A DNA stretch of 38,819 nucleotides, from the IMG/VR virus record IMGVR_UViG_3300031576_000948, positions 1 through 38,819 of that record; one strand, written 5' to 3'. The position numbers and the translations under genes were made by a program. Source of the stretch: a virus. The notes beneath the pieces are model-generated. The model worked only from the letters and a program-made list of their open reading frames with translations. It did no database searches and had not been told where the DNA came from. Of this stretch, positions 1-6,243 are shown piece by piece. Numbering within the stretch: position 1 is the first letter of the stretch; every line of letters begins with the position of its first letter.

Positions 1-513
1 CGCGTCCTTGTCCGGCAGCCCGTCCGGCCCCACCACGCGACCCGAGGTGGGGTTGAGCGCGAAGCAGCCGTCCGCGTACGCGAGCCGGTGCACTCCCACG
101 CGCCAGGGCAGGCCCGAGACGGGATTGGGCAGGTGCGTGTAGGTCATCATCACGTGCTCGGTGCCGCCGCTTCGCACACGCTGTACCCGCGGGTCCTCGA
201 GGCTGTGCACGCCTTCGGGGGAGCCGGCCGCAAGCACCTGCTGGAACTCGTAGTCGAGCCCGTTCGTCGACGTGAACACGAGCACGTCGGCGACGTAGTC
301 GAGAAACCGCGGCCCCGGCCCCTTGTTGCGAACGTAGCCGTCCCGCACCCCTCGCGCGAACAGGTGGAAGACACCGTCGACGTCGATCACGCCCGCATTG
401 AAGATCGGGCCGTAGCCGGCGACCGCCCCGAACGCGACGACCGGCGTATCGCGAAGGCGCCGCGCGGCGACGGTGGGCGCGTCGCGCGGCGTTGGCCGGC
501 TGGGTGGGCTCAT
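1..513 (-). CDS. GH130-like glycosidase, N-terminal part (3' end outside window)
   Basis: The minus strand is open from an ATG at 513 to the window edge, giving 171 residues with no stop. The protein contains YGPIFNAGVIDVDG and FHLFARGVRDGY near residues 33-60 and HSLEDPRV near residue 103, followed by a tyrosine-threonine-histidine stretch. This is the layout of the five-bladed beta-propeller of GH130 (DUF377) mannoside phosphorylases and mannosidases. In that family such proteins act on beta-mannosides in the cytoplasm; the substrate cannot be told from this part. An AGAGG about 10 bases upstream supports the ATG at 513. An in-frame ATG at 540 would add nine residues but has no visible ribosome binding site. 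Codon use is strongly GC3 and host-like. Confidence 0.7.
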   Translation of the reverse strand, partial: MSPPSRPTPRDAPTVAARRLRDTPVVAFGAVAGYGPIFNAGVIDVDGVFHLFARGVRDGYVRNKGPGPRFLDYVADVLVFTSTNGLDYEFQQVLAAGSPEGVHSLEDPRVQRVRSGGTEHVMMTYTHLPNPVSGLPWRVGVHRLAYADGCFALNPTSGRVVGPDGLPDKDA

Positions 514-932
514 CTGGGCTGCTACCTCTACACGAGACATCGGACGATCGAGCTACCGACATAAGCTCGGCCGAACTCTTCGCGCGGCACCCTGGAAATC
601 CTGTCCTGAGCGCCTCGGACTGGCCCCACACCGTGAACGCCGTCTTCAATCCCGGCGTTACCCGCTTCGGCGGTGAGACGCTCCGTGTCAGGTCTTCCCT
701 GTGTCCCACAGTGACGGCATCCATGCCTACGCGCACGCGGAACAGCGGTGTCAGGTGTTCCATGTCTCACCAGCGCCCGCAAGGATCTGTCTCGGGCGAT
801 CCATCGGGGTCACTCCCACCTCGTTGGCGGCGCGCTGTCAACCCGTAGACGGCTGGCTCGCGAGGACGTCTGGTACAAGGGAGACCCGACTCCAGCCGTT
901 CCAGGACTGACGATGGCGAGACGAGGTCGACC
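514..932. other. Host intergenic region, no supported gene
   Basis: This 419-base gap separates the minus-strand glycosidase from the plus-strand P450, so it should hold two divergent promoters. No convincing -35/-10 pair or RNA structure was found. Reading frames here lack family resemblance and do not show the strong GC3 pattern of the neighbouring genes. Confidence 0.5.
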
Positions 933-2318
933 ATGCAACGCTCGCAGGACTCACAGGGACCCGACACCGGCCCGCGCTCGAGCGGAGCGACAATTGGCAG
1001 GGGAGCGGGGACTCGACCGCCTGCGACGCGGGCCCTTCCCCTCCTCGGGCATGCGCCCGCCTTCCGCTCCGACAAGCTCGGGTTTCTCCTTCGCTGCGCA
1101 CGCCAGGCGGACGTCGTCGAGCTGAAGCTCGGGAGAGGCCGGACGTTCCTGCTCAACGACCCCGACGACATCCGGCATGTCCTCGTGACCGACCATCACA
1201 GCTTCACGAAGAACACGCGGCTGATGGAGCCGGCTGATCCGACCCTGTTCGGAGACGCCCTCGTGGGAACGCCGAAGGCCGAGCACGCCGACAAGCGCCG
1301 CGCGCTCCAGCCGGTGTACCAGCAGCAGCATCTGTCGGCGTTCGCTGACGTCATCCAGAGCTGTATCGACGATCTCGCCGAGCGCTGGGCGGATCGACGG
1401 GAGGTCGACATCGCGGAGGAGGCAGTCGCGCTCGCACAGAGGATTCGGATCCGCGTGCTGCTCGGCGGGAGCGCCGGCGAGGCGATGGCGGCGCTCCCGG
1501 CTGCGCTCGCTGCACGCCAGCGCTACATCGCCCAGGCGTTTCTTTCTCCGCTTCCCTTCGCGGGCAGGCTTCCCTTGAAGGCGAGGCGAGACTATCGGCG
1601 CGGGCAGGCCCTGTTGGAGCGCGTCCTCTTGTCGGCGATCCGCGATCGCCGACAAGAGGATGCACCGGCAGCCGATCTGTTGTCGCGGCTGCTCGAAACG
1701 GACGATGGTGCACCGATCAGCGATCAGCGGGCCTTGGACGAGGCGCGCACGTTCCTCGCCTCGTACGAGGTGTCCAGCCGAGCCCTGGCCTGGACCCTCT
1801 ACTTGCTCGCGGAGCACCCGGAGGCTCAGTCGCGGATCGTGGACGAGGCCGAGGACGCGGCGACTCCTGCGCCGAGCGACCTCCTGGGCTACCCGCAGAT
1901 GGTTCTCTCGGAAGCCCTACGCCTGTACCCGCCCTCGTGGCTCTTCTCCCGCATGGCGCTCGACGACGTGACGCTGCCGAGCGGACCGCCGATTCCTCGC
2001 GGTTCGCGGCTGTTTCTCTCCCCGTATGCCACGCACCGCGACCCGCGCTACTTTCGCGAGCCCGAGCGCTTCGACCCCGAGCGGTTCCGGCCGGGGCCCG
2101 AGTTGCGCGCACGCCCGCGATACGCCTACTTCCCGTTCGGCGGCGGCCCCCACGTCTGCATCGGAGAAGGGTTCGTGCGCATGGAGGCGGCGATCGTGAT
2201 CTCCCGGCTCGTGCAGCGCTTCGAGCTGATGCTCACTCCGGGCGCGCAGGCGACGCCTTCCCCGCGCGTGACGCTGGAGCTGGGCGGCGCGCCTCGCATA
2301 GTGCTCAGCCCGCGTTAG
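933..2318 (+). CDS. Cytochrome P450 with atypical I-helix
   Basis: A 461-residue cytochrome P450, a heme-thiolate monooxygenase likely to be soluble and dependent on external redox partners. The K-helix ExxR motif is at E327-R330 (EALRLYPP). The PERF-type segment is near 378-385. The heme loop FPFGGGPHVCIG is at 400-411 with the proximal cysteine at C409. The I-helix, normally A/G-G-x-D/E-T around residue 276, reads ASYEVSS: glycine is replaced by serine and the oxygen-activating threonine by valine, although E279 is kept. Serines at 281-282 might substitute. Such changes occur in P450s with unusual chemistry, so peroxygenase-like or altered activity is possible. The ATG at 933 has a weak GAGG upstream. 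The gene converges on the methyltransferase 58 bases downstream. Confidence 0.93.
   Translation: MQRSQDSQGPDTGPRSSGATIGRGAGTRPPATRALPLLGHAPAFRSDKLGFLLRCARQADVVELKLGRGRTFLLNDPDDIRHVLVTDHHSFTKNTRLMEPADPTLFGDALVGTPKAEHADKRRALQPVYQQQHLSAFADVIQSCIDDLAERWADRREVDIAEEAVALAQRIRIRVLLGGSAGEAMAALPAALAARQRYIAQAFLSPLPFAGRLPLKARRDYRRGQALLERVLLSAIRDRRQEDAPAADLLSRLLETDDGAPISDQRALDEARTFLASYEVSSRALAWTLYLLAEHPEAQSRIVDEAEDAATPAPSDLLGYPQMVLSEALRLYPPSWLFSRMALDDVTLPSGPPIPRGSRLFLSPYATHRDPRYFREPERFDPERFRPGPELRARPRYAYFPFGGGPHVCIGEGFVRMEAAIVISRLVQRFELMLTPGAQATPSPRVTLELGGAPRIVLSPR
1624..1660. repeat. 17-bp perfect inverted repeat inside the P450 gene
   Basis: The arms 1624-1640 and 1644-1660 are exact reverse complements separated by three bases (CGC). 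The repeat lies fully inside the P450 coding sequence and encodes roughly residues 231-243, between the I-helix and the preceding helices. It keeps the frame open. Role unknown. Confidence 0.85.
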
Positions 2319-2376
2319 GAGAAGCCGGGCGTTGACGAGGCGCGTACGCGAGCACCACTTCCGACCGACAGGCGGG

Positions 2377-3135
2377 CTACACGAGGCCGCGTGCTGCCCA
2401 GGCCCGGGCGGTGAGTACGAACGGCGGTGCTGGCAGCATCGCGCGGCAGCGTTCGCGTAGATCGGCCTGCGGCTTCGCGTCGAGACCAGCCGCGTAGCCG
2501 CCCGCGGGGCCCACGCCGAGCGTGAACGGCTCCCACCACTCCTCGAAGCTCGGATGCTCGACGTCAACTGAAAGCGCGCTCTCCTCGATGTCGTGCAGCC
2601 CGGCTGCCTGGAACAGTTGCGCAAGGTGGCCCTCGCGGGCACCCGCGAGTTGCGACTCGTCCTCGACGTCGGGATCGAGCTCGCGCGCAGCTTCCCAAAA
2701 CAGGCTGAGCGGCCCCCGGTCGCCGGCGTGATCCCAAACGCACGCCGCCACGACACCCTGCTTGCGCGTTACCCGCGCCATCTCACGAAGTCCCACGACG
2801 GGGTCCGCCATGAAATGAACGACGAGCTGTGCCAAGGCGGCGTCGAACTCGTGATCCCCGAACGGCAGCTGCTCCGCCGCAGCGTGCAGGATACGGACCC
2901 CGGGGTGGCGCTCTAGAACGGCTGCAACGAAGGGCTCTGAAGGATCGATGGCCGACACGGCCGCCGGTCCTAGCCGCGTGACAAGCTCAGCCGTCAGTGC
3001 GCCCGGGCCGCAACCGACATCGAGCACGCGCTGACCAGGCGCGACCGCCGCGAAATCGGCGAGCAGCGGCGCGAGCGGCACCGAATATCTCCCCATGAAC
3101 CGGTCGTACGCATCAGCCCCAACCGAGAAACTCAC
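2377..3135 (-). CDS. Class I SAM-dependent methyltransferase
   Basis: A 252-residue methyltransferase of the Methyltransf_11 (UbiE/SmtA-like) type. Motif I, VLDVGCGPG, lies near residues 37-46. The acidic residue after beta-2 is in AIDPSEPF near residue 65, and AAAEQLPFGDHEFDAAL around residues 85-101 matches the motif II region. It transfers a methyl group from S-adenosylmethionine to a small molecule that cannot be predicted from sequence. It begins at an ATG at 3135 and runs towards the P450, ending 58 bases from its stop, so the two genes are convergent and not an operon. It is the last host gene before the prophage. Confidence 0.9.
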   Translation of the reverse strand: MSFSVGADAYDRFMGRYSVPLAPLLADFAAVAPGQRVLDVGCGPGALTAELVTRLGPAAVSAIDPSEPFVAAVLERHPGVRILHAAAEQLPFGDHEFDAALAQLVVHFMADPVVGLREMARVTRKQGVVAACVWDHAGDRGPLSLFWEAARELDPDVEDESQLAGAREGHLAQLFQAAGLHDIEESALSVDVEHPSFEEWWEPFTLGVGPAGGYAAGLDAKPQADLRERCRAMLPAPPFVLTARAWAARGLV

Positions 3136-3214
3136 CAGCGCAATCTACGCTCTCCACCCCAAGCGGCGAGGTCACGTCTTCCACGTTCCACGCTCACGAG
3201 CGACGTAGGTGTGC

Positions 3215-3239
3215 GAGGGGCCCGCTGTGCAGGCCCCTC
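3215..3239 (-). terminator. Hairpin downstream of the att RNA gene end
   Basis: An 8-bp GC-rich stem (3215-3222 with 3232-3239) and a 9-base loop lie just beyond the 3' end of the minus-strand tRNA-type sequence, on the host side. The position suits a terminator of that RNA gene, but there is no strong T-tract. Confidence 0.5.
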
Positions 3240-3248
3240 AAAGCCAGG

Positions 3249-3375
3249 AGTGGAGGCGGCGGGAATCGAACCCGCGAAACGTTCCCCCCGCTCGCAAGAC
3301 GCCGTCCTCCTTCGGCGCGGGATGCGTCGAGTACGACTGGCTCGAGGACTTCAAGGGCCGCGAAGGTTTCGTGCT
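3249..3375. repeat. Left attachment repeat (attL)
   Basis: These 127 bases are identical to 38693-38819. Left of 3249 the sequence is host; left of 38693 it is phage, so 3249 is the true left edge of the shared core. The right edge is not resolved because the second copy stops with the window. The repeat starts with a tRNA-type 3' end on the minus strand. Confidence 0.88.
3251..3275 (-). tRNA. T-arm and acceptor 3' strand of a tRNA-type gene (fragment)
   Basis: On the minus strand there is a 5-bp T-stem (3271-3275 with 3259-3263), the loop TTCGATT (3264-3270), a 7-base acceptor strand (3252-3258) and discriminator A (3251). CCA is not encoded. No D-arm, anticodon arm or matching 5' acceptor strand is found within 90 bases, so this is a fragment of a tRNA or tmRNA gene that the phage uses as its attachment site. 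tmRNA is weakened by the lack of the usual GGAC before the T-stem. The same segment recurs at 38695-38719. Confidence 0.6.
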
Positions 3376-3532
3376 TTCGGTCGAGCCGCTCTAGCGTCGT
3401 GTCCGCGTAATCCCCTGGCTCGGCGGCGCGCGCTATGGCTTAGGTGACGATTCCGGCGCGCCGACGGCGAGCCAACACCTCCACCGCCCAAGCCGGAGCG
3501 ACCATGGAGACCCGGGCGGTAGGCTGGCTGCC

Positions 3533-3745
3533 ATGAAGATCGGCGAGAAGAAGATGATCGAGGTGGCGACCGGGGGTGACCCTGTCGCGGCGCTGTCAGC
3601 GGGAGTCGTCCCCTACTCAACGCCCGGGCATGTGATGTCGGTCGGTGTCGGACACGATGAGGGCTGCCCCTGCACCGCCGCCGAAAAGCCGATGACGCAG
3701 TGCACCTGCGAGATCGTCGAGGTCACGATCTCGCGCGTCGCGTAG
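3533..3745 (+). CDS. Small cysteine-containing protein of unknown function
   Basis: A 70-residue ORF with phage-like GC3 codon use. It contains four clustered cysteines (CPC near residue 47 and CTC near residue 58), which could bind a metal. The ATG at 3533 has no clear ribosome binding site. It is the first candidate gene inside attL. No family is recognised. Confidence 0.5.
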   Translation: MKIGEKKMIEVATGGDPVAALSAGVVPYSTPGHVMSVGVGHDEGCPCTAAEKPMTQCTCEIVEVTISRVA

Positions 3746-3815
3746 CCGCGGCTGCAGCATGCTGGCTCCGTATCAGGACGGTCGCCGCCAGCACTGGCTT
3801 CTATCCTGCTGAGCG

Positions 3816-3975
3816 ATGGCGCGCGTGTTCTGGGAGCTGATGAAGGCGACGCTCAGCTACTGGGAGAAGTGGATCATCGCCTGGCCGTGTCGGCTCGGGC
3901 AGCCCCACGAGTACGGAGACGACGACTCCTCCAACCTTTTGCCTTCGCTGCGGCGAGTATCGGGAGCCGGCGTAG
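3816..3975 (+). pseudogene. DUF1660-like zinc-ribbon protein, apparently frameshifted
   Basis: From the ATG at 3816 the frame gives a tryptophan-rich N-terminus and then CRLGQPHEYGDDDSSN near residues 25-40. In the annotated frame the next residues are nonsense, running on to a stop at 4043. If one T is removed from the TTTT run at 3937-3940, the protein continues as NLCLRCGEYREPA and stops at 3973-3975. That restores a CRLG-x-xH ... C-x-R-C-G pattern typical of short prophage zinc-ribbon proteins (DUF1660 type). I infer a one-base insertion, either a true mutation or a homopolymer error. The restored length would be about 52 residues. Confidence 0.6.
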
Positions 3976-4006
3976 AATCCCTCGACCAGTCGGGTGCTCT
4001 GCCCGT

Positions 4007-4033
4007 AGCGGCCCCGTGTTCTGCGGGGCCGCT
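4007..4033 (+). terminator. GC-rich hairpin, terminator-like
   Basis: A perfect 10-bp stem (4007-4016 with 4024-4033) with a 7-base loop sits between the frameshifted zinc-ribbon gene and the next gene. There is no T-run after it. Terminators lacking a U-tract are common in high-GC actinobacteria. Confidence 0.55.
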
Positions 4034-4123
4034 GGCGTTGTAGGATCCGCGGCGACGGCTGTCGGGGACCGAGTGCGGTCGGCGGCCGAGTGATCTTCTC
4101 TCTTCGAGTCTGGGAGGACGCTC

Positions 4124-4393
4124 GTGCCGATCGTTCGCACGTTTCGCCTTGAGGGTGTTCAGTTCGTCGTCACGAAGGAGCGGGCTGTCGCGTTGAAGGA
4201 TGGCCGGCCGCTGTTTGAGCGTGGTAGTCCGTCGCCGAAGATGGTTGAGCAGACGTTGATCGTGTTCGCGGATCCGCAGTCGGCGACGCAGATCGTGGTG
4301 CCGTTGGACGAGGACGGCCGCCAGGAGCTGGTGCGCATGTTGACGGGCGGCATCGTTGTGCCGGCCAACGGCGATCAGGGGGCGCAGCCGTGA
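4124..4393 (+). CDS. Phage hypothetical protein (89 aa)
   Basis: A GTG start at 4124 is preceded by GGGAGGA at about six bases, one of the best ribosome binding sites in the early region. The protein looks like a small mixed alpha/beta fold with alternating hydrophobic strands (VRTFRLEGVQFVVT; TLIVFAD; TQIVVPLD) and has no cysteines or membrane segment. It overlaps the next gene by four bases. No family is recognised. Confidence 0.72.
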   Translation: MPIVRTFRLEGVQFVVTKERAVALKDGRPLFERGSPSPKMVEQTLIVFADPQSATQIVVPLDEDGRQELVRMLTGGIVVPANGDQGAQP

Positions 4394-4647
4394 GCGCTCG
4401 GCTGGAAGCGCGCTTCGGGGGTGACGCGCCGAGCCCGGTGTTTTCGGTCCCTCGCCGCGAGACGTGGCCGCTGCTGTTGAGCCTGCTGGGCGCGGACGCG
4501 TGGGAGGTGACGGTGGTGCCGTGCGAGCTGGGTGTGCGTGTGACCGCTCGCGGGCATGGCGCCCTGGTCATGGTTGAGGGCTCGTCGACGGACGCGCTCG
4601 GCTTGGTGGTGTTCGAGGCGGCGCGTCGGGTGAGGCGAGGTCTGTGA
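4390..4647 (+). CDS. Phage hypothetical protein (85 aa)
   Basis: The GTG start overlaps the previous stop (GTGA), so translation is probably coupled. The protein has a WEVTVVPCELGVRVTARG strand-rich centre and a basic C-terminus (RRVRRGL). Its role is unknown. It ends two bases before the first LuxR-type HTH gene, suggesting one small operon from 4124 to 5327. Confidence 0.68.
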   Translation: MSARLEARFGGDAPSPVFSVPRRETWPLLLSLLGADAWEVTVVPCELGVRVTARGHGALVMVEGSSTDALGLVVFEAARRVRRGL

Positions 4648-4648
4648 G

Positions 4649-4846
4649 GTGGCGTTGCTCACGCCGGCGCAGCTTGAGGTGCTGCGTCAGGCTGCTGCTG
4701 GCCGCACGATGAGGGAGATCGCTGCGGCGCAGGGCCGCTCGCCGTCGACGGTGAAGGATCATCTCGACCGTGCCCGTGTCCGGTTGCGCGCTCGGAATGT
4801 GACGCACGCGATCGCGATCGCGCTTCGCCGTGGTGTGATCGAGTGA
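4649..4846 (+). CDS. Small LuxR/NarL-type helix-turn-helix protein
   Basis: A 65-residue protein that is almost only a LuxR C-terminal type DNA-binding domain. LTPAQLEVLRQAAAG at residues 4-18 matches the scaffold helices, REIAAAQGRSPSTVKDHL at about 22-39 is the helix-turn-helix, and VRLRARNVTHAIAIALRRG follows as the dimerising helix. There is no receiver or ligand domain, so it should bind DNA constitutively. Two operator-like inverted repeats lie 560 bases downstream. Start is GTG. Confidence 0.82.
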   Translation: MALLTPAQLEVLRQAAAGRTMREIAAAQGRSPSTVKDHLDRARVRLRARNVTHAIAIALRRGVIE

Positions 4847-5055
4847 GCTGGCAGACGCTGCCGCCCCAGCTGCGCGAGCTCGCCCTGACTGTGCTGACGG
4901 CAAAGCAGCTGGAGGCGCTCAAGCTGTGGGATGCCGGTAGCGGCTACCGCCGCATCGCCGTGCAGCTCGACATCTCACCCTCGACCGCCCGCGATCGCGT
5001 GCAGAACGCGGTGCGCAAGCTGGAGCGGGCCGCCCGGGAGAAAGGGCTGGCGTGA
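4843..5055 (+). CDS. Second small HTH protein (sigma-70 region 4 / LuxR-like)
   Basis: A 70-residue protein overlapping the previous gene by GTGA. LTAKQLEALKLWDAG near residues 18-32 and YRRIAVQLDISPSTARDRV near 35-53 give the same helix-turn-helix layout as its neighbour, followed by a basic helix. It may be a diverged duplicate, or a sigma region 4-like regulator of late genes. Two such proteins side by side suggest heterodimers or antagonists at one site; this is inference. Confidence 0.78.
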   Translation: MSWQTLPPQLRELALTVLTAKQLEALKLWDAGSGYRRIAVQLDISPSTARDRVQNAVRKLERAAREKGLA

Positions 5056-5327
5056 AAGATGCTCCGCATGAGGGGCCTGCCGGGCGTGTGCTGCGGCGCT
5101 TCTACCAGGCGGTCGAGGACGCGCGGATCGAGCGGAAGTTGGCCCGCATCCTGTCGGAGGTGGGCGCCAACCTGCCCACGGCGCCGACTCGAACGCGAGC
5201 GCCGGGCGATCCGCACAAGCTGCGCGGCATCCCGGTGGTAGGCGTGCGCGGTGGCTTCGGCGGCGACGTCGCCGGCAGCCGCCCCGGACGCTCACGCGAT
5301 CTCGACCAGTGGCCGCGGCCCGACTGA
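5052..5327 (+). CDS. Phage hypothetical protein (91 aa)
   Basis: GTG start overlapping the previous stop by four bases. The N-terminal half is predicted helical (RVLRRFYQAVEDARIERKLA); the C-terminal half is glycine-, arginine- and proline-rich and probably disordered. It is the last gene before the non-coding control region. No family is recognised. Confidence 0.6.
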   Translation: MKDAPHEGPAGRVLRRFYQAVEDARIERKLARILSEVGANLPTAPTRTRAPGDPHKLRGIPVVGVRGGFGGDVAGSRPGRSRDLDQWPRPD

Positions 5328-5365
5328 GCGCGCTCGAGCGGAAGCGGGCAGGCCGCCAGGCCGCC

Positions 5366-5403
5366 AGTCAGACCTTCGGGCAACGTTGCCCGAAGGTCTG
5401 ACT
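5366..5403. repeat. Perfect 38-bp palindrome with no loop
   Basis: Positions 5366-5384 are the exact reverse complement of 5385-5403, with centre AACGTT. Zero spacer makes it a poor RNA hairpin and a better dimer- or tetramer-binding site or cruciform. It is preceded by two tandem copies of GGCCGCCA (5351-5366). It lies just after the HTH operon and just before the twin operator-like repeats. Confidence 0.9.
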
Positions 5404-5409
5404 CTCGAC

Positions 5410-5458
5410 ACCCCTGATTAGGGGTATGGACCGCGAACTAGACCCCTGATTAGGGGTA
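5410..5458. promoter_or_regulatory. Twin operator-like inverted repeats, 32 bp apart
   Basis: The 17-base sequence ACCCCTGATTAGGGGTA occurs at 5410-5426 and 5442-5458. Each copy is itself an inverted repeat, ACCCCT-GATT-AGGGGT. The 32-base period is about three helical turns, so both copies face the same side of the DNA. The AGGGGTA half matches the NarL-type heptamer TACYYMT read in reverse, and two LuxR/NarL-type HTH proteins are encoded just upstream. They are likely binding sites for one of these or for the excisionase-like protein. Confidence 0.75.
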
Positions 5459-5589
5459 GCGGAGGGCGCCCGTCTGCTGTCAGGGTGTGCGTGGCGGCAC
5501 CTCCGGGCCTTTTGGAGAACCCCACGCACGTACCACGCCAGTGGTGCGCCCGCGACCAGGCCCGAAGGTCCCGGCCTCCCTCCCCCCGA

Positions 5590-5650
5590 CCGTGCGAACG
5601 TCATCCCCTGACAGGCGGACGTCTTCCTCCCCGTCGTCCGCTTCGCACGG
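5590..5650 (+). ncRNA. Predicted three-way-junction RNA upstream of the excisionase-like gene
   Basis: An outer 9-bp stem (5590-5598 with 5642-5650) encloses two hairpins: GTCA/TGAC at 5600-5603 with 5609-5612, and a 7-bp stem at 5615-5621 with 5635-5641. The second hairpin abuts the outer stem directly. CCTTTTCG follows, then the GTG start at 5660, which lacks a Shine-Dalgarno sequence. All pairs are exact. It could be an attenuator, a translation regulator or a small RNA. No known riboswitch class is recognised. Confidence 0.5.
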
Positions 5651-5659
5651 CCTTTTCGC

Positions 5660-6064
5660 GTGACGCAGCTCCTCGGCATAGACGACGTCGCCGGCCAGCT
5701 CGGCGTGTCGCGCCGCACCGTCGAGAAGCTCCTCACCGAGGGTGATCTGCCGCGGGTCAAGGTGGGCGCTCGCACGCTCGTCGAGCAGCATGTCGTCGAC
5801 GGTTACGTGGCGAGGCTGCGTGGCGACGGTGAGGCGTCTGCGCCGACGGGAATCACGGACGGGCAGCTGCGCGCGTTCCACGCGAAAGCGAACGACCTCG
5901 ATCGTGCGCTCGAGCTCGACCGCGGCGACTCCAAGCGGACAGCCTTGCAGCTCGGGTCGAGGTGGTTCGGCCGAGAGATCACGAGCGCCTCGGACATCAC
6001 GTCCGCGGCGGCGAGCCGGCTGCTCGACTACCTCGACGACGAGCTGCGAGACGCGCGTTCGTGA
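5660..6064 (+). CDS. Excisionase-type HTH protein (MerR-like fold), 134 aa
   Basis: The N-terminal 55 residues match helix-turn-helix domains of the excisionase family: IDDVAGQLGVSRRTVEKLL at about 7-25, then a wing with LPRVKVGARTLVEQ. A helical C-terminus ends ITSASDITSAAASRLLDYL, a motif seen at the ends of several phage replication and regulatory proteins. It may act as a recombination directionality factor or as a transcription regulator; distance from the integrase slightly favours regulation. The GTG start has no ribosome binding site but lies nine bases after the predicted RNA structure. Confidence 0.75.
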   Translation: MTQLLGIDDVAGQLGVSRRTVEKLLTEGDLPRVKVGARTLVEQHVVDGYVARLRGDGEASAPTGITDGQLRAFHAKANDLDRALELDRGDSKRTALQLGSRWFGREITSASDITSAAASRLLDYLDDELRDARS

Positions 6065-6243
6065 TCACGGTCCGCGTCTGGCACGTCCTTTACCGGCACT
6101 GCGACCACTGCGACGAGCGCACCGCACACGTCGGCATCGAGGGCTACACGTGCCTGCAGTGCATCGCTGACGGCGGCACCTGCTGCTCGCTGCGCCAGTT
6201 CGATCGACACGTCCCCAACCCGATCAAGCCGAGGCGCCGGTGA
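6061..6243 (+). CDS. Small zinc-ribbon protein (60 aa)
   Basis: The GTG at 6061 overlaps the previous stop (GTGA), which fixes the start. Two CxxC pairs, CDHC near residue 15 and CLQC near residue 32, suggest a zinc ribbon, and another Cys pair lies near residue 42. The C-terminus is basic. Probably a nucleic-acid-binding or adaptor protein; its role is unknown. Confidence 0.7.
   Translation: MITVRVWHVLYRHCDHCDERTAHVGIEGYTCLQCIADGGTCCSLRQFDRHVPNPIKPRRR

Noticed and set aside
528-782. 84-codon minus-strand ORF in the host intergenic region
   Set aside because: Arginine-rich, no homology pattern and no ribosome binding site; likely random open frame in GC-rich DNA.
3251-3375. Complete tmRNA gene
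   Set aside because: The usual GGAC before the T-stem is missing and neither a tag frame nor a 5' domain is found in the visible sequence; only a 3' fragment can be supported.
3209-3447. Two short plus-strand ORFs with WRRRESNPR and VEAAGIEPA
   Set aside because: These peptides are the well-known false translation of a tRNA T-arm read on the opposite strand.
5366-5403. Palindrome as an intrinsic terminator
   Set aside because: There is no loop and no T-tract, so a simple terminator is unlikely; kept as a binding site or cruciform candidate.
5660-6064. Certain Xis for the integrase
   Set aside because: The HTH fits excisionases, but it is far from the integrase on the prophage map and lies in a regulatory region; function left open.
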